Positions 11,300 to 22,470 of a stretch of 64,000 bases of DNA are shown one piece after another. This DNA comes from Microthyrium microscopicum (Eukaryota > Ascomycota > Dothideomycetes > Microthyriales > Microthyriaceae): NCBI GenBank assembly GCA_010405405.1, contig MU004237.1:104014-168013 (forward strand), written 5' to 3'. Position 1 is the stretch's first letter. Each line of letters begins with the position of its first letter. Made by a program: the position numbers and the translations under genes. Under the pieces are notes generated by a model that was given only the letters and a program-made list of their open reading frames with translations, ran no database searches and was not told where the DNA came from.

Positions 11300-12917
11300 C
11301 TAGTCCCATATCTCCAGGTTCACATTCCCAATACTTTCTAAAATCTCTTCCTCGTAGGGGCCGCGTGTCAACATTTCTTCACTGCCAGCTCGCCACCGAT
11401 CCCAATACCTCTGGGCGACGCCTATAATGGCCAATTCATCAGGCGCGCTCCAACCTTGTCCTGCAGCGAGAGGTAGAACCACTGGTCGGTTCGCCGTTTG
11501 CATTATTGAAGCCACTTCTTGGCTCACCTCGACCTGGCCTAATTCCACCACTCGACGGGCAAACTCTATAATACCAGACCGACGTTGCTGTTGTAGGTGC
11601 TCGCCGGTAGGTAAACGAGATTCCAAAGCCTATTAACTGTCAGCTCATGATTATGGTATGAGACGCATATGTGCTTAAGGGGCATTTCAATTTTTCTGGT
11701 GAGATCTCATAACACGCTATGGTGCCCATCGAGTGCGATGGGAGCCATGAAGCACGATATTATTATCTCACCAAATCAAAAAAGCCAATAGTCCACTGAT
11801 CCGATCGAATCCTATCGCAGCCATCGCATTGGGCGGGAGCTATAGCATCCGATCATGACCACAATGTATGTAAGCCATCGCATGCGCTGGCAGCGGCGGG
11901 TCATCTGGAGCTATCGCACATGCCTGTTACAAAACTGTTGGATGCAGGGGAATCTTACCTTGAGTGGCACTCGAGCTGGTCCCGAAATCGTTGCCAGGAA
12001 TGCGAAGTGCTTTGCCTGATCCAGCGGCGGAATCTCGTCACGTTGCCATTGTGCATCCTCCTTGATGCGACCACGTGCCTTGTCATCAACGAAAAGATAG
12101 TCTGGACAGCACAGCGGCTTCCTATCTGTGCGGAACGTAGCAAGAGCCACTCTTTCGAAGAGACGTTGGTCGGCTTCCAGGTCGTCGAGAGTGTATCGCA
12201 GATTATGGTGAAACTTGAAGATCCTCCAAGGATAAGCACAAAGCTCAGGAGTATACAACAACCCCGGATGATTGATCAAGGAGGGTGGTTGTCCGTGGTG
12301 ACGTATATAGGTCATCACCTCGTCAAAAGAGGCAAGATAACCACCCTCAATCATCTTGTCTGGGTCAACTTGTTCCTCCCAGGCAAGCCAGGCTTCAACC
12401 ACATTGGGCAGTACATCCCGTTCGTAATGCAAGTGGTACACTTTGGTATCCCTGTAATGCATTAGTATCAGATCCAACACGCAATGAGAACTTCGTTCCA
12501 TGTTATAGGTGACAGTCTTCATAACAACATATGGGAGCCATCGCACCCGATGGGAACCAGAGCCTTTGATCAGGATCAAATCTTATGGGAGCCATCAAGG
12601 GCGATGGCAGCCACCGTATATATGTGAATCATGGACAGCCACTAAAATATAGGATTTGCAACGAGGTGATCTTACCATGTAGGTGACATGTTGTCGAAGA
12701 AGGCGGGATTGCTGTCATTATATATTGCTTCAGGGGATATTAATGACTTGTCTAGCTCTTGTAGTACATCGTCTGAGAGCTGAGATTCAGAAGACAAGCC
12801 CAAAGAATCATAACTCCGAGAGAAGCAGGAATCATACGAGGAATCCAGAGAAAGGGAATTTGATGAAGAGAGGATTTGCTCGGTAGGAGAGCCACAATAT
12901 GTTGGAACTTTAGCCAT
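11300..12917 (-). CDS. Unrecognised protein with two long repeat-bearing introns
   Basis: Three exons: 12676-12917, 11959-12451 and 11300-11629. They join in phase (2, then 0) into a 354-aa frame. The donors (GTAAG) and the acceptors (ACAG, ATAG) are sound. I do not recognise a domain. The N-terminus is Ser-rich (residues 10-50). The middle has Trp, His and Tyr-rich segments (YHLHYERDVLP, LCAYPWRIFKFHHNLRY). The C-terminus reads PLAAGQGWSAPDELAIIG and then an amphipathic helix with acidic tail. No signal peptide or membrane segment. The introns (224 and 329 nt) are four to six times longer than others nearby and contain short GGGAGCCATCG-type dyads (separate entries). Probably a lineage-restricted gene; function unknown. 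Confidence 0.55.
11725..11900. repeat. Short GC-rich dyad repeats inside intron 2 of the unrecognised gene
   Basis: The intron holds a perfect 7-bp inverted repeat (cccatcg, 11725-11731; cgatggg, 11736-11742) followed by GAGCCAT. Related degenerate copies lie near 11813-11845 and 11873-11892. The units share a CCATCG or GCGATGG core next to GGGAGC. The same family recurs in intron 1. Confidence 0.5.
12526..12615. repeat. Two more copies of the dyad repeat in intron 1
   Basis: Two tandemly placed units begin tatgggagccatc (about 12529 and 12585). Each continues into a GCCATC...GATGG inverted repeat of 5-6 bp arms. They resemble the intron-2 copies and have not been noticed elsewhere in the window. 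Confidence 0.5.
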
Positions 12918-14825
12918 GATTGCAATGGTTGCGGATGAAATTAATAAGATATGTGTTTGAAGAGTGTCTTAATGCTTTTATGCAAAGATCTTGTTGAAAG
13001 TTTGACGTGTTACGATACAAGAGAATCTCGAAGAATCGAAGATGGGAGGACTTTATGAGGAATTATCCAGGCGACTGACAGTGACATTTTGCTCAACCAT
13101 GGTTCTCATGTCCGGCTTGCCGTCCAATAGGAAGGTATCTAGTAACCAGATTGTATCGTGAACTTCAACCAGGGATCAATTCGGAGTTTAGGCCACCATC
13201 AAATTGCTCGCTGCTGCCAGTAACGTCGTTTCCCATCGAATGCCATGTCATCCATACACTGTGTAATTTTGCAAATGCTTTCTTGGCCATCGGCTTCGTG
13301 AAGTATTCGACAGATTATAGCATGCCATGGGAGAGCACGCAGTCTTTCTTCAAGAGGTGTTATGGCAGACATCGCTACTGGTGGGAGCAGCCGTAATATT
13401 CAGCAAAGGTAGGCTTCAGATTGATACAAGATCTCCGGTATTTGAAGCAACCATGGTTGGAGGTTTTTGGTTCCATGAGCAGTCTGCAAAGAACTGTTGT
13501 TAAAAGCTTGTCTGCAGTAAGGCCCCCTTTCTGGGAAGCTGAGACGATTTTGTGCCAAAACAAAGGCTCGGAAGTTGTTTGATGGCATTCTGGCATTCTG
13601 GCATTCTGGCATCATGGTCCATCATTAAAATCATTCTCTTTCAAGGATATCAAAGGCTGGGGTTTTTCATGCATTCAGTATTTTTATGCATTAATCAGAA
13701 CCTCACGATCGAGCAATTGAGGTTGGAGGTGTCGACAGAACATCACGGCACCAAGTGCTAGTACTACTGCTAGATTACCGAGTTAACGTACGGAGTACCG
13801 TGCCTCATTTTAAATCCTTGATGGGCAAGGTTTCTACTTTACGGCACTTGGCTAATGACTCTGAGTCTAGTGTCCTGAACCTGCTAGGCGCTAGCAAATT
13901 ACTCTAACATGTACCATCTAGTGCGCTTGATGATTTGTGAAATGTCTCTAGCCTGCTCTTTCTCAGTCCTACATCTTGTCCATAGTGGTACCGTCAACTT
14001 TCTACTTCAACTCGGGTACCCTAGAAGCATCGGTCCCAAACTCGCGAGCTTTATCAACTACAACACTTCCTATGCCCATAATCTGATGGTATCGAAAACA
14101 GACAATCATTATTTATGTCTTGGTATCAGACGTAAGAATGGAAGAGGGAAATAGTGGACCCAGCGATCAGGCTGAACGCAAGGCTGAGCGCTTTGGCCAT
14201 CGTGATTCGTCTACGTCATGAAGCATATCAATGATAGAATTATCTCTGATGCGAAGACCATACCGACTCATCGAAACATTAGTGAACGTACAAGAAAGCC
14301 ACCCACGACAATGATTTATTCGCAGAATCGCCAGCCACGAGACATCATTCGGTCAGAGCTAGGTATGCTTGGCTTCATCATCAGTGCATCACTGATCTCA
14401 AAATTCAAATGTGGAAACCTGCCACGACTTGTAAGCCACGGTGAGTTCGGATCTTGCAGGAACATAATACTATTAAGATGAGAATCTCCGAATCATCATT
14501 CGATCACCGATTGACGCCTATCATCGCACGATCTCAAGCATTTACTTCTCAATGATGCACAATGCGGATGCGGTCCAGCGTCAATTACAATGCTCCTTGC
14601 ACCGCAAAGTCGTTAGAGTATGGGCATTTTGATTTGTAGATTGCTCATCTTTATAATGCGTCATTCACAGGACAAGATCTTCTGTTATACTGTTTGCATA
14701 TAAATCTGATGCTCTTCCTCAAGGCAATTCAGTCAACCATCAACCAGACCATCATACTCAATAAAGATCATCATCGATATATCAAGTTCTCAACACAATC
14801 ACAATCGCAACCACATTACGAAATC
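12918..14825. other. Intergenic, no gene seen
   Basis: About 1.9 kb. Open frames are short and lack motifs on both strands. A TATA-like element lies about 130 bases before the CHZ-like start (near 14696). A small tandem repeat at 13584 is listed separately. Confidence 0.4.
13584..13612. repeat. Octanucleotide microsatellite (ggcattct)x3.6
   Basis: Three perfect ggcattct units (13584-13607) plus a partial fourth unit. Confidence 0.8.
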
Positions 14826-15176
14826 ATGTCTGCGCAAAATGTCGATGGCTCTTACAACGAGCAAAATGATTCCAGCTATGCTACGAAGCGTAACGAGCAA
14901 GTTCCGGTGGTCAAAGATTCCGACATTGAAGACCCTATTGATGCCAACACGGCTGATTCTGACGCCCAGCTAGGTGAGTGTGGTTCTTGTATGGCCTATA
15001 CATGCTGATTCTTGACAGAGCGAGATGACCGTGAAGCTATTGACAAAGATAATGTCATTAACCAGCGAACTCGTGGAGCAAAGGTTGGCAAAGGAGCATA
15101 TGCTGATCCTGACGAAGATGATTTGCCGTCGGAGGTATTAGATGGGAACAATGGACGCAGTGCCGTAAGCCAGTAG
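14826..15176 (+). CDS. Small acidic protein with CHZ-like histone-chaperone motif
   Basis: Two exons, 14826-14973 and 15019-15176, intron 45 nt, joined in phase to 101 aa. The protein is acidic and polar with no hydrophobic segment. The central IDKDNVINQRTRGAKV matches the shape of the CHZ motif (D-x-x-N-I-I-x-x-R-T-R-G-K-K-I) that binds H2A.Z-H2B in Chz1. An Asp/Glu-rich tail (ADPDEDDLPSEV) follows. Chz1 orthologs are normally slightly longer with long acid tracts, and Lys in the RTRGKKI core is replaced by Ala here. It may be a diverged paralog or simply a small stress-type protein. The two-exon structure is well supported; the function is tentative. Confidence 0.55.
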
Positions 15177-16068
15177 TAATATGTACTATGTTTTATGCAA
15201 TTGGTGTGAATGAGCAGATTCAATGAAAAGCGTTTACCATCTGATCGTTGTACTGATTTCATTTCGAGTAAGGCTATTGGGATTTTTACTTCTGCATCAA
15301 AGGATGCACTTCTGCAGACACGTTAGCGACAATTATAATTGTGAGTTTCATTGATGATACTGCTAGAAGCGTCGCAAACATCGCTGTAGTGTTACTCTGC
15401 CAACGGTTACCAATTTATACATACCCGTTAACAGTTTTACCAATTTATACATACCCGTTAACAGTTTCACCAACATCGCGCTCATTATGTGTATGCAATC
15501 CGGATTTTGTTCCCGGTGTTGAGTTATAGTATCCCTTCGTTCGCTCTCTCTTTGGATATTCCATGGTACCTGTAGATTTTAGGAGCAAAGTGGCGATCCA
15601 GAACTCCAGATAACTAACTCTCAAATTTTCCCCCTAAAACCAATCTGTTGTTAGAAAAAGCGATATCTGACGGGAAGTTCATCGAGATACCTCCCGAGCG
15701 AAAGTCGAATATATGCGCAAATCATGAGCTCAGTACTGTCCCAAAAAGGAAGGAAGTCGAAAAGGCGGTTGCTGGCTCAACGCGCACGGGCGCTTCCGTA
15801 GCAGGGGTAGCTTTCCGTCTTCAGCTCTCGAAATGCCAACGCAGAGTTCAGGAGCAAAAAGCAACACCACAAATCTGCTCTTGTCTGAAATATTGCCAGA
15901 AACGCTCTTGACCATTGATCATTATCGATACAATGGTACAGCAACGACACTCGCTTCAAACTGTAAAGTTATCCACCCTTGCTCTTTTTGTTCATCCATT
16001 GACCTAATCGTCCAGATTCCCACGTAAACAACCACCCAATTGCGCCCACCCGGGCAACAATCTTCACC
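15177..16068. other. Intergenic, contains a 30-bp tandem duplication
   Basis: About 0.9 kb between the CHZ-like gene and the GPI-protein gene. No gene seen. It should contain the promoter of the GPI-protein gene. Confidence 0.4.
15407..15466. repeat. Perfect 2 x 30-bp tandem duplication
   Basis: Unit 15407-15436 is repeated exactly at 15437-15466 (starting ttaccaatttatac). It appears to be a recent local duplication. Confidence 0.9.
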
Positions 16069-16935
16069 ATGTGGAATGCAAAGCTTCTCCAATCCATTTC
16101 TCTCGCCAGTACGATCCAATCCGCTCTCGCCGCCGGTGTTTCCACCCTCGCATACACTCCCGCTGTTCTTGACCTTGACTATGCTCACGCCGCCAACACC
16201 AGCTCTCCCAATGAGCACTTTGAACTATTGAAGCGCGACGGCAACTGTCCATCCGGCTACTCGTCGTGCGCATACATTGGTGCGCCTGCTTTCTGCTGCA
16301 AAGGCAACGCCAACTGCGCGATCGATAGTGTCGGTCACGCAGCCTGCTGTCCTGCCGGTGCAGTCTGTACAGGCACCATCAACGGCAATGGCTTCGTGAC
16401 CGCTGGCAGCGCAACGACATCGACTACAACCACCACAGCTGGCGGCGGCGTGGTAGTGGCCGGTACAACTGCTAGCCCCGCAACACTGGCGACCGGAAGT
16501 GCGAGTGTTGTACCCAACGCATACTACCCTTACAAGATCATCCCAACCACGTATACCAATGCTGGAGCATGCTCGGCAGCTTGGTCGGGCTGCCAGACGG
16601 ATCTTGCGCGATGCACGGCATATCTCCAAGGTAGCGGTGTCGCGACCGTCGCGGCCACCATAGGAGGTGTCACCGGCAATGCGGGCGTGACGATTTCAGC
16701 ACCGAATATTGGAGGAGGATCAACATTGCCCAGTCCGACTATCACGCTGCCGGCGGCACAGGCGAGCAGCGTTTGCTCGAGTTTGAGCATTCAAGCGTGC
16801 TCGAATTTGAACGCCACAGCATGCGTTGTGTTTGGGACAAGCACGGCTGGAAATGGAGCGGGTCACGCGTGTGGAATGGCATACACCGCTGTAGTTGGAG
16901 GAGCGGTTGGAATTGCTGGAGGATTACTTTTGTGA
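16069..16935 (+). CDS. Secreted Cys-rich GPI-anchored cell-wall protein
   Basis: Intronless, 288 aa, start ATG 16069. An N-terminal hydrophobic stretch (about 1-22) is a signal peptide candidate. A dibasic LLKRDGNCP site at about 53 looks like a Kex2 cleavage point. A Cys-rich module (about 57-103, eight Cys including two CC pairs) follows. Next come a Thr/Ser/Gly linker (TTSTTTTTAGGG), a second Cys-containing block with SSVCSSLSIQACSNLNATAC, and a C-terminal hydrophobic tail (VVGGAVGIAGGLLL) preceded by small residues, the layout of a GPI signal. Conserved in shape among ascomycete GPI-anchored proteins of unknown function. A role in the cell wall is inferred. Confidence 0.8.
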   Translation: MWNAKLLQSISLASTIQSALAAGVSTLAYTPAVLDLDYAHAANTSSPNEHFELLKRDGNCPSGYSSCAYIGAPAFCCKGNANCAIDSVGHAACCPAGAVCTGTINGNGFVTAGSATTSTTTTTAGGGVVVAGTTASPATLATGSASVVPNAYYPYKIIPTTYTNAGACSAAWSGCQTDLARCTAYLQGSGVATVAATIGGVTGNAGVTISAPNIGGGSTLPSPTITLPAAQASSVCSSLSIQACSNLNATACVVFGTSTAGNGAGHACGMAYTAVVGGAVGIAGGLLL

Positions 16936-17246
16936 TGAAAGGGGAGACGCAATAAGATGAGGGATATGATATGGATTTCAAGGCATAGCGCGGCGTTGAA
17001 CTGGGTTTATTTATGCGTTACGGGTAATCTTAAAGTCAATGATCAAGTGCAAGTAAAAATGGGTACAACGATGGGATTTAGATAGCTTTTTCAACAAATG
17101 AAGCCAACATTGGTGCTTTCTGGGAACATTATTCCATGATATAGGTTGCTATCAGCTTTCCAACGATCCTGCCAGCCTGGGTATCTTCCTAGTTCCTCCG
17201 GGTATCAAATATTCATATCCTCATTATTCAAGCGCCAACACGATCA
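16936..17246. other. Short convergent intergenic region
   Basis: About 310 bases between convergent stops. It holds presumably two 3' UTRs and nothing else that I can see. Confidence 0.4.
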
Positions 17247-18483
17247 TTACCCCAACAAAAAAGCCGGGACATGGTCAATCGCGGCGGAATCTTTGCTATC
17301 ATCTTCTTTCTTGACCTGTACTTGCTGCGTGCCTTGCTTCTTTTTAGCCAGACGAGCAGCGAGTGCACTTGGAAGAACACGTCTGCGAATTGGCACAAAA
17401 TCATCATCCTGGGAGGGCGGAGAGTCGCTACGCTTGATAGGTGGCGATGACTTCTGCTTTTCAGAAACTGATTCTTCTGGCTTTGCTGATGGAACTCTGC
17501 TATTTCGCGAACCCCTCGATATTGATGATGTCCCGGACTTGAGAAATGCTAGAGGCGCAGTTTCTTGCTCAGCTTTTAGCGTTCTGCTAGCCGAAGCACG
17601 CCCCAGCCAGTCTCCGTCGCTGTATTTTGTTTCTTTGAGCGGTGGAAGTGTAGCATTGCGATTTGGGGGAGCTTTACCCTTCACCTGCGGCACGCCTAGC
17701 CGCCCAGTTGAAGCTGCTCTGGAAATTTTCGTATTTGGGGTATCCAGATCTAGATTATCGAGATCATCGCTGACTGGATTTACTTTCTGATCTTTCTGAC
17801 GTCGGGTCGGTAATACTCGTGGCGACGGGCTCTCTGATGGTGTAGAAGCGCGAACAGGCTTACGGACAATCAGAGGCACCTTTGGCAAATATTTGTCTCC
17901 TCGGTTACCCACCAAAGCGGCCAGAGTCTTGTCCTGCAAGAAAGGATTCTCGAATGGATCCTCAGAGTCGTCACTATCACCATCATCCTTCCGCTCAGAA
18001 ACTGCAGGCAGAGCTCGTCCAGCTTTCTTTCGCTGTTCCTCGGCGCGCTTGACCATGCGGTTCTCGTAACTCATCTTGGCCTTGGAATTAGTGTTACGAG
18101 TGCGAGAGTCACGTTGTAGACGTTCTTTGCGCTTTTTGTAATCGGCGCGGTGGATATGAGCGGTGAAGATTTGAGCTGTCGCGAAAAGCTCGTCTTCGAC
18201 CATTTGCCAGGCATCGTCATTATCGTATCCTTCGATCATGTACTCTTCCCTGGGAAGTGGAGGCGGAGGGGAGCTGGAGGGCTGTCGCACTGTGCTTCTG
18301 TTAGATACAAAGCGTTACATTTGGATATGTGAACATACCTCTCTTTCGGGGTGGAGAACCGTCTGTGAAGTCAGAGTGTTCAGCATCTTGACTAGGTGAG
18401 CGGCGCTTTTGGGTACGCTTCGTCGTCGGCGACGACTTGATCTTCGTTTCCGCCTCAACAAGCCACGGAAGTATGCGAGGCAT
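17247..18483 (-). CDS. Uncharacterised basic, disordered protein (probably nuclear)
   Basis: Two exons, 18339-18483 and 17247-18289, with a 49-nt intron joining SPPRKR to VRQPSSS in phase (395 aa). The N-terminus is basic and Ser/Thr-rich (TTKRTQKRRSP). A short ordered, conserved-looking block at about 60-110 reads EEYMIEGYDNDDAWQMVEDEL and then AQIFTAHIHRADYKKRKER. The rest is low-complexity with many Lys/Arg and Ser-Pro sites and ends in SALAARLAKKKQG. No signal peptide or membrane helix. I do not recognise the family. The composition suggests a nuclear scaffold or regulator with phosphorylation sites. The model is well supported; the function is not. Confidence 0.7.
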
Positions 18484-19094
18484 GGTTTATGAGTTTCTAC
18501 ATTTTTAAAGGAGGATGGAGGTTAAAGATCAAGAAGTATTACCAACTCGAGAGGACTTTGCTGGAAGCACCTCACCTACGGTAGGAAGGCACCTCTCCGC
18601 AGGCGCCACCTGCCTAAATTGGTACTACGCGACGAGACGCGCTTGCCGCGCGATAGACGTAGAGAGGTGGAGTTTAATCGTCTTGCTTTCCTCTACTTCA
18701 TCGTATGAAGCTCATCAGCAAATATCTCTTCAGATATGCCTCGTCTACGCATAATCGAGTTTATACCATCAATTGATCAGAGTCGAACGATGAGCCGCAA
18801 TCGCGAGACAACTGGGTTCGTACCTAGTTGGCGACTAAGAAGTCCACACACGCATTGATCCATTTGAACTAGATGACAGGCTAGCATATTCTCCAAAATA
18901 CTGACTACTTCAAAGTATAGCTGAATAGCTGAGAAGCATCGCAGTGAGAGAATGCAGGCTGCGCGGCACTTGGCTGACTAAGGCTGTAGACTCATGGACC
19001 TTCATGCATGAAGTAGCCCGCTCAGGATCGGAACGTCTCCTTTTACATTGAAAGCCGCACGAGAAGCTCCATAGCTGCGCTTCCCAGGAAACAG
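18484..19094. promoter_or_regulatory. Divergent intergenic region before the HET gene
   Basis: About 610 bases between divergent genes; both promoters should lie here. No gene seen. A tRNA-like stretch at about 18.77-18.85 kb did not fold and was rejected. Confidence 0.4.
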
Positions 19095-20902
19095 ATGCGT
19101 CTACTTCATACTACAGAGCTATACTCTGAAAATGTCTTGCGCGAGGACCCAGAACCTTACGCTGTCCTCTCCCACACGTGGGACTATTTGGAGACGACAT
19201 ACCAGGAAATGGTCGGACCAAACTTTAAGATCTCCCCTGGTTATGGGAAGATAAAAAGCTGCTGCGACACTATCAAGAAAGACCATAAGTGGGTATGGAT
19301 AGATACATGTTGCATAGATAAGGTCAGTCTTTATCCAATTGCTTCATTTGGGAACTCTCTCGTTTAACTCGCCATCTATAGACTAGCTCTGCGGAACTTG
19401 GTGAAGCCATCAATTCCATGTACTATTGGTACCAACGAGCAACGGTTTGTTACGTTTATCTAACGGACTTCGAGGGCCATAACGTAACTCTCGAGAAACT
19501 ACGACGGTGCAAGTGGTTTACTAGAGGTTGGACATTGCAAGAACTTCTCGCACCTAGAAAAGTTATCTTTTGGAACAGTCATTGGGAAGAAATTGGAACG
19601 AAGCAGTCCATGGCGAACCTTATTTCAACAATTACTGGCATTCCACTCGAAGTTCTGCAGGGAAAACTTCCAGCAAGAGACTGTAACATAGCACAGCGCT
19701 TTTCCTGGGCTGCAAAACGAAACACTACGCGAAGTGAGGACATTGCGTATTGTCTCCTGGGGCTCTTTGATTGCCAAATGAGCCCGATTTATGGTGAAGG
19801 TAGCACCAAGGCTTTTTTCAGACTTCAAGAAGAGATCCTCAAGCGATGGAACGACCAAACCATATTTTTGTGGACGCATGCGCACGATCCTAGAAATAAC
19901 GGCTTACTGGCTACATCCCCGAAACCATTCTGCAAACACCCGGAGTGTTTTAGCTGGCTATTTGATGCGAACTGGAATCAACAAAATATTAGTGAAGGCT
20001 TCGACCCGTACAAGTATTTAGTTCCAGTTGCGGCTGACATTCTACAAGTCACTATTGCAGATAAGGGCGTTGAATACGGCATCAAGCCAGGACATAATCC
20101 CTCAAGAGCGGGTGGCTTTTTTCTCGGACCAGAAGGCTTGCAAGTGTCACTGCTGTTTTCCAAAGACATTAACGCCGTAAAGGATACCGAGATCTTTCGC
20201 CAGTATAGGCAACTGATATGTTTCGACGTGTTGGCTAGAAAACCAATGTCCCCACCCAATAGAGTTCTGCTGTGGCTCGAATACGATCCTGTTACCGATA
20301 GTAGCTCACAGAACATTAGCCGAAGAGGCCTCTTGAGTCGTTATCCATATGTCGAAGGCCTAGAAGTTCCTTTTTGGCAATATAGGCTTTTTCCAGATCA
20401 AACCACTCAGTTCTTCCGTCAAACGTTCCCAGTCTCTCAGCAGGAACCGACAGAGGCATACAAGGATACGGCCAAGTTCGCATTCAAGGAGCTTCCAGCA
20501 TCAGGAAGAACAGTAGCCGTGTACTACGAACCAGCTGGCCTGCAACATCTGCACGGAAGTCGGCCTCGCCCCATCTCGTGTGACTGTGCAACAGTACGTT
20601 TCGATCATGAGCACCCGTCTTGTGGAGGCGCGCCTTTTCAGATCGCGTTTGGTGTACATGGTCGCAACAAGGAAACCTGGTGTCACATTCTCAGCACACA
20701 TGAGGGTATGAACAGAACACTATGCCGTCGGTTGGTAGCACAAAGCACGCGATTCAAAAATCACTGTTACATGGCATTAGACAAGAGTCATGATGTTCGA
20801 TTAACTGTCTATCCCAACATAGATGGTGATAGTCCGATAGACTTTGATGTTTGTTTGTATATTATCAAGCGGGGCCTGATTGATGGCCCGGATGTAAGGT
20901 AA
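19095..20902 (+). CDS. HET-domain protein (heterokaryon incompatibility-like)
   Basis: Two exons, 19095-19322 and 19382-20902 (582 aa). The intron falls inside the HET domain and joins CCIDK to TSSAELGEAINSMYYWY in phase. The diagnostic blocks are present in order: YAVLSHTW (about 23), the WVWIDTCCIDK strand (about 66-76), then NSMYYWYQRATVCYVYL and FTRGWTLQELLAP. After the domain comes ARRNTTRSEDIAYCLLG-type sequence (here AAKRNTTRSEDIAYCLLGLF), standard for the large HET family without NACHT or WD repeats. HET domains trigger regulated cell death on non-self recognition; most family members have no proven role. No partner gene is adjacent. The C-terminal 250 residues have no known domain. 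Confidence 0.85.
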
Positions 20903-22470
20903 GCTTAATTTCTGGGCGGATATTATTCACAATGCCTGTAAAGCTAAAATAACGTACCTTACAGATCGTAGCTTACCGCCTTATCAAGTCGACAAAAACA
21001 ACAAGCAAACACTTCGTTTCTTAACCGCGCATATATAGGCCAAAGAGACCTTGCCCAGCATTGAAAGACGGCGAGCCATCGCTATCTCCTCCGTACTCAT
21101 TCTCGATGTTTCTAATCAACTTCGATCACAGTTTTGGTCCTTAATTCGACATGTCAAAGCTCTCAGAATCCTTGATGTAGATCCCAGGGAACCTGGAATG
21201 GGTCGCGAGAGCATTTCCCATCGGCAGGATTTGGTTCTGGCAACAAGTGATAGCTTTCGACGCATCTGTAAAATAAAGTATGGTCCTGAAAAGTTTGCGA
21301 AGAGGAATCGCACCTTCAGCTTGTCAACGAAACTTTCAACGTCGGAAACAGTTATACCAAAATTCCTACTTCCGTTCACCAATTTGATTTCGGCCCTTAT
21401 TATGAGCTGAGGAAAGATATGCTTTGCCTGGGCCCTCTCTCCAAACTACTCTAGATGTATCTCCACTCTTTTGAGGTGCATAGAGCTTTTACCGTCTGGG
21501 ACCTGGGTATCGATGTCTCTCAGCTCACAGATCGGGACTTCAGGGTCTATAAAGTTGCTGATTTGAGTCGGACGCTAGCCAAAGGAATAATCGGCTTGAT
21601 GTGATGTGCTTCTTGGTTATTCTCGAAGAAGCAAGTGGTTCAGCTACATGCAGGCCTTATCAACAAGCTTATTTTTTCCATATCCGGGATCTCATGTGTA
21701 TTGACAATTGTCGAGGAACGGCGAACCTTCTTCATATGAATTTAGAGGTCTTCGACAATAGAACTCACTGATAAGGCTGCCCTATGCTCGTTTGGACCAT
21801 ATCAAAGACCTCGAAATCAGGAACCGGCTACGATAGGCTGATAGCACTCCTGTTAAGTCACAGTGTACAACAAGAAATACCTGTTTCTGCGCATCAAATA
21901 TGCTGTCAGTTTTATTCCTGCTCGAATGATAACGCATGGCAAAATGTGCCATGAGAATGCCATAGTAGGCACAACCTCCAAGGCTAGATATTGACAATGA
22001 CAACCCTGCACGTACCAGGCAAGGTATACGACCGGCCAGATCCAGCCGTCCCACCAAAAACATCTGACATAGGAAGCTGTCTACATTCTGTACTTCTCGA
22101 CTCGGTCTGCCAGCGCGTCTGGGTGTGTCATCTAATCATATTGGCCATTGACCGCGAACCCCTCGCCATAATGCCTCCATTTCGCTTGCTTCCGGCGAAG
22201 TTGGGTGCTCATTCTTATCGCCTTTACGCTGCTAAACTGGCAGGTAGCCGTTGTGGTGAGCAACAAATGGTCCTAGCGGCGATCATATATTGCGGCTCGA
22301 CGGTATCTATGTATGTTGATGCAGAGGACGGATGATTAGCAAGACGTATAATTGCTTTCATATTGGCCATCTTTGACTTGTATCAACCTACAGTCTTTGT
22401 TCACGATACAACTACCACTTGTTGCTCGCGAAGGTCGTCTCGTAGCCTCGTTATCATACTGTCTTAGTTC
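20903..22470. other. Gene-poor stretch with a decayed coding fragment
   Basis: About 1.6 kb. Apart from the possible pseudogene at 21.03-21.46 kb, I see only short open frames without motifs. The promoter of the deuterolysin gene should lie near the right end. Confidence 0.4.
21033..21460 (+). pseudogene. Possible remnant of an F-box/2EXR-like hypothetical gene
   Basis: An open frame at about 21033-21410 has protein-like sequence (SIERRRAIAISSVLILDV, ALRILDVDP). Near 21.3 kb the natural reading shifts frame: the next frame reads QFDFGPYYELRKDMLCLGP, a pattern seen at the centre of fungal F-box/2EXR hypothetical proteins. I found no intron that joins the two parts in phase, and there is no good start codon. 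This suggests a frameshifted relic. Confidence is low because the similarity is by eye. Confidence 0.3.

Noticed and set aside
16225-16629. Antisense open frames over the GPI-anchored protein gene
   Set aside because: Cys-rich composition mirrors codon bias of the sense strand; no start context or motif.
18765-18855. tRNA-like stretch on the minus strand with a TTCGACT loop
   Set aside because: The T-arm stem does not pair (two mismatches in five) and no acceptor stem could be drawn.
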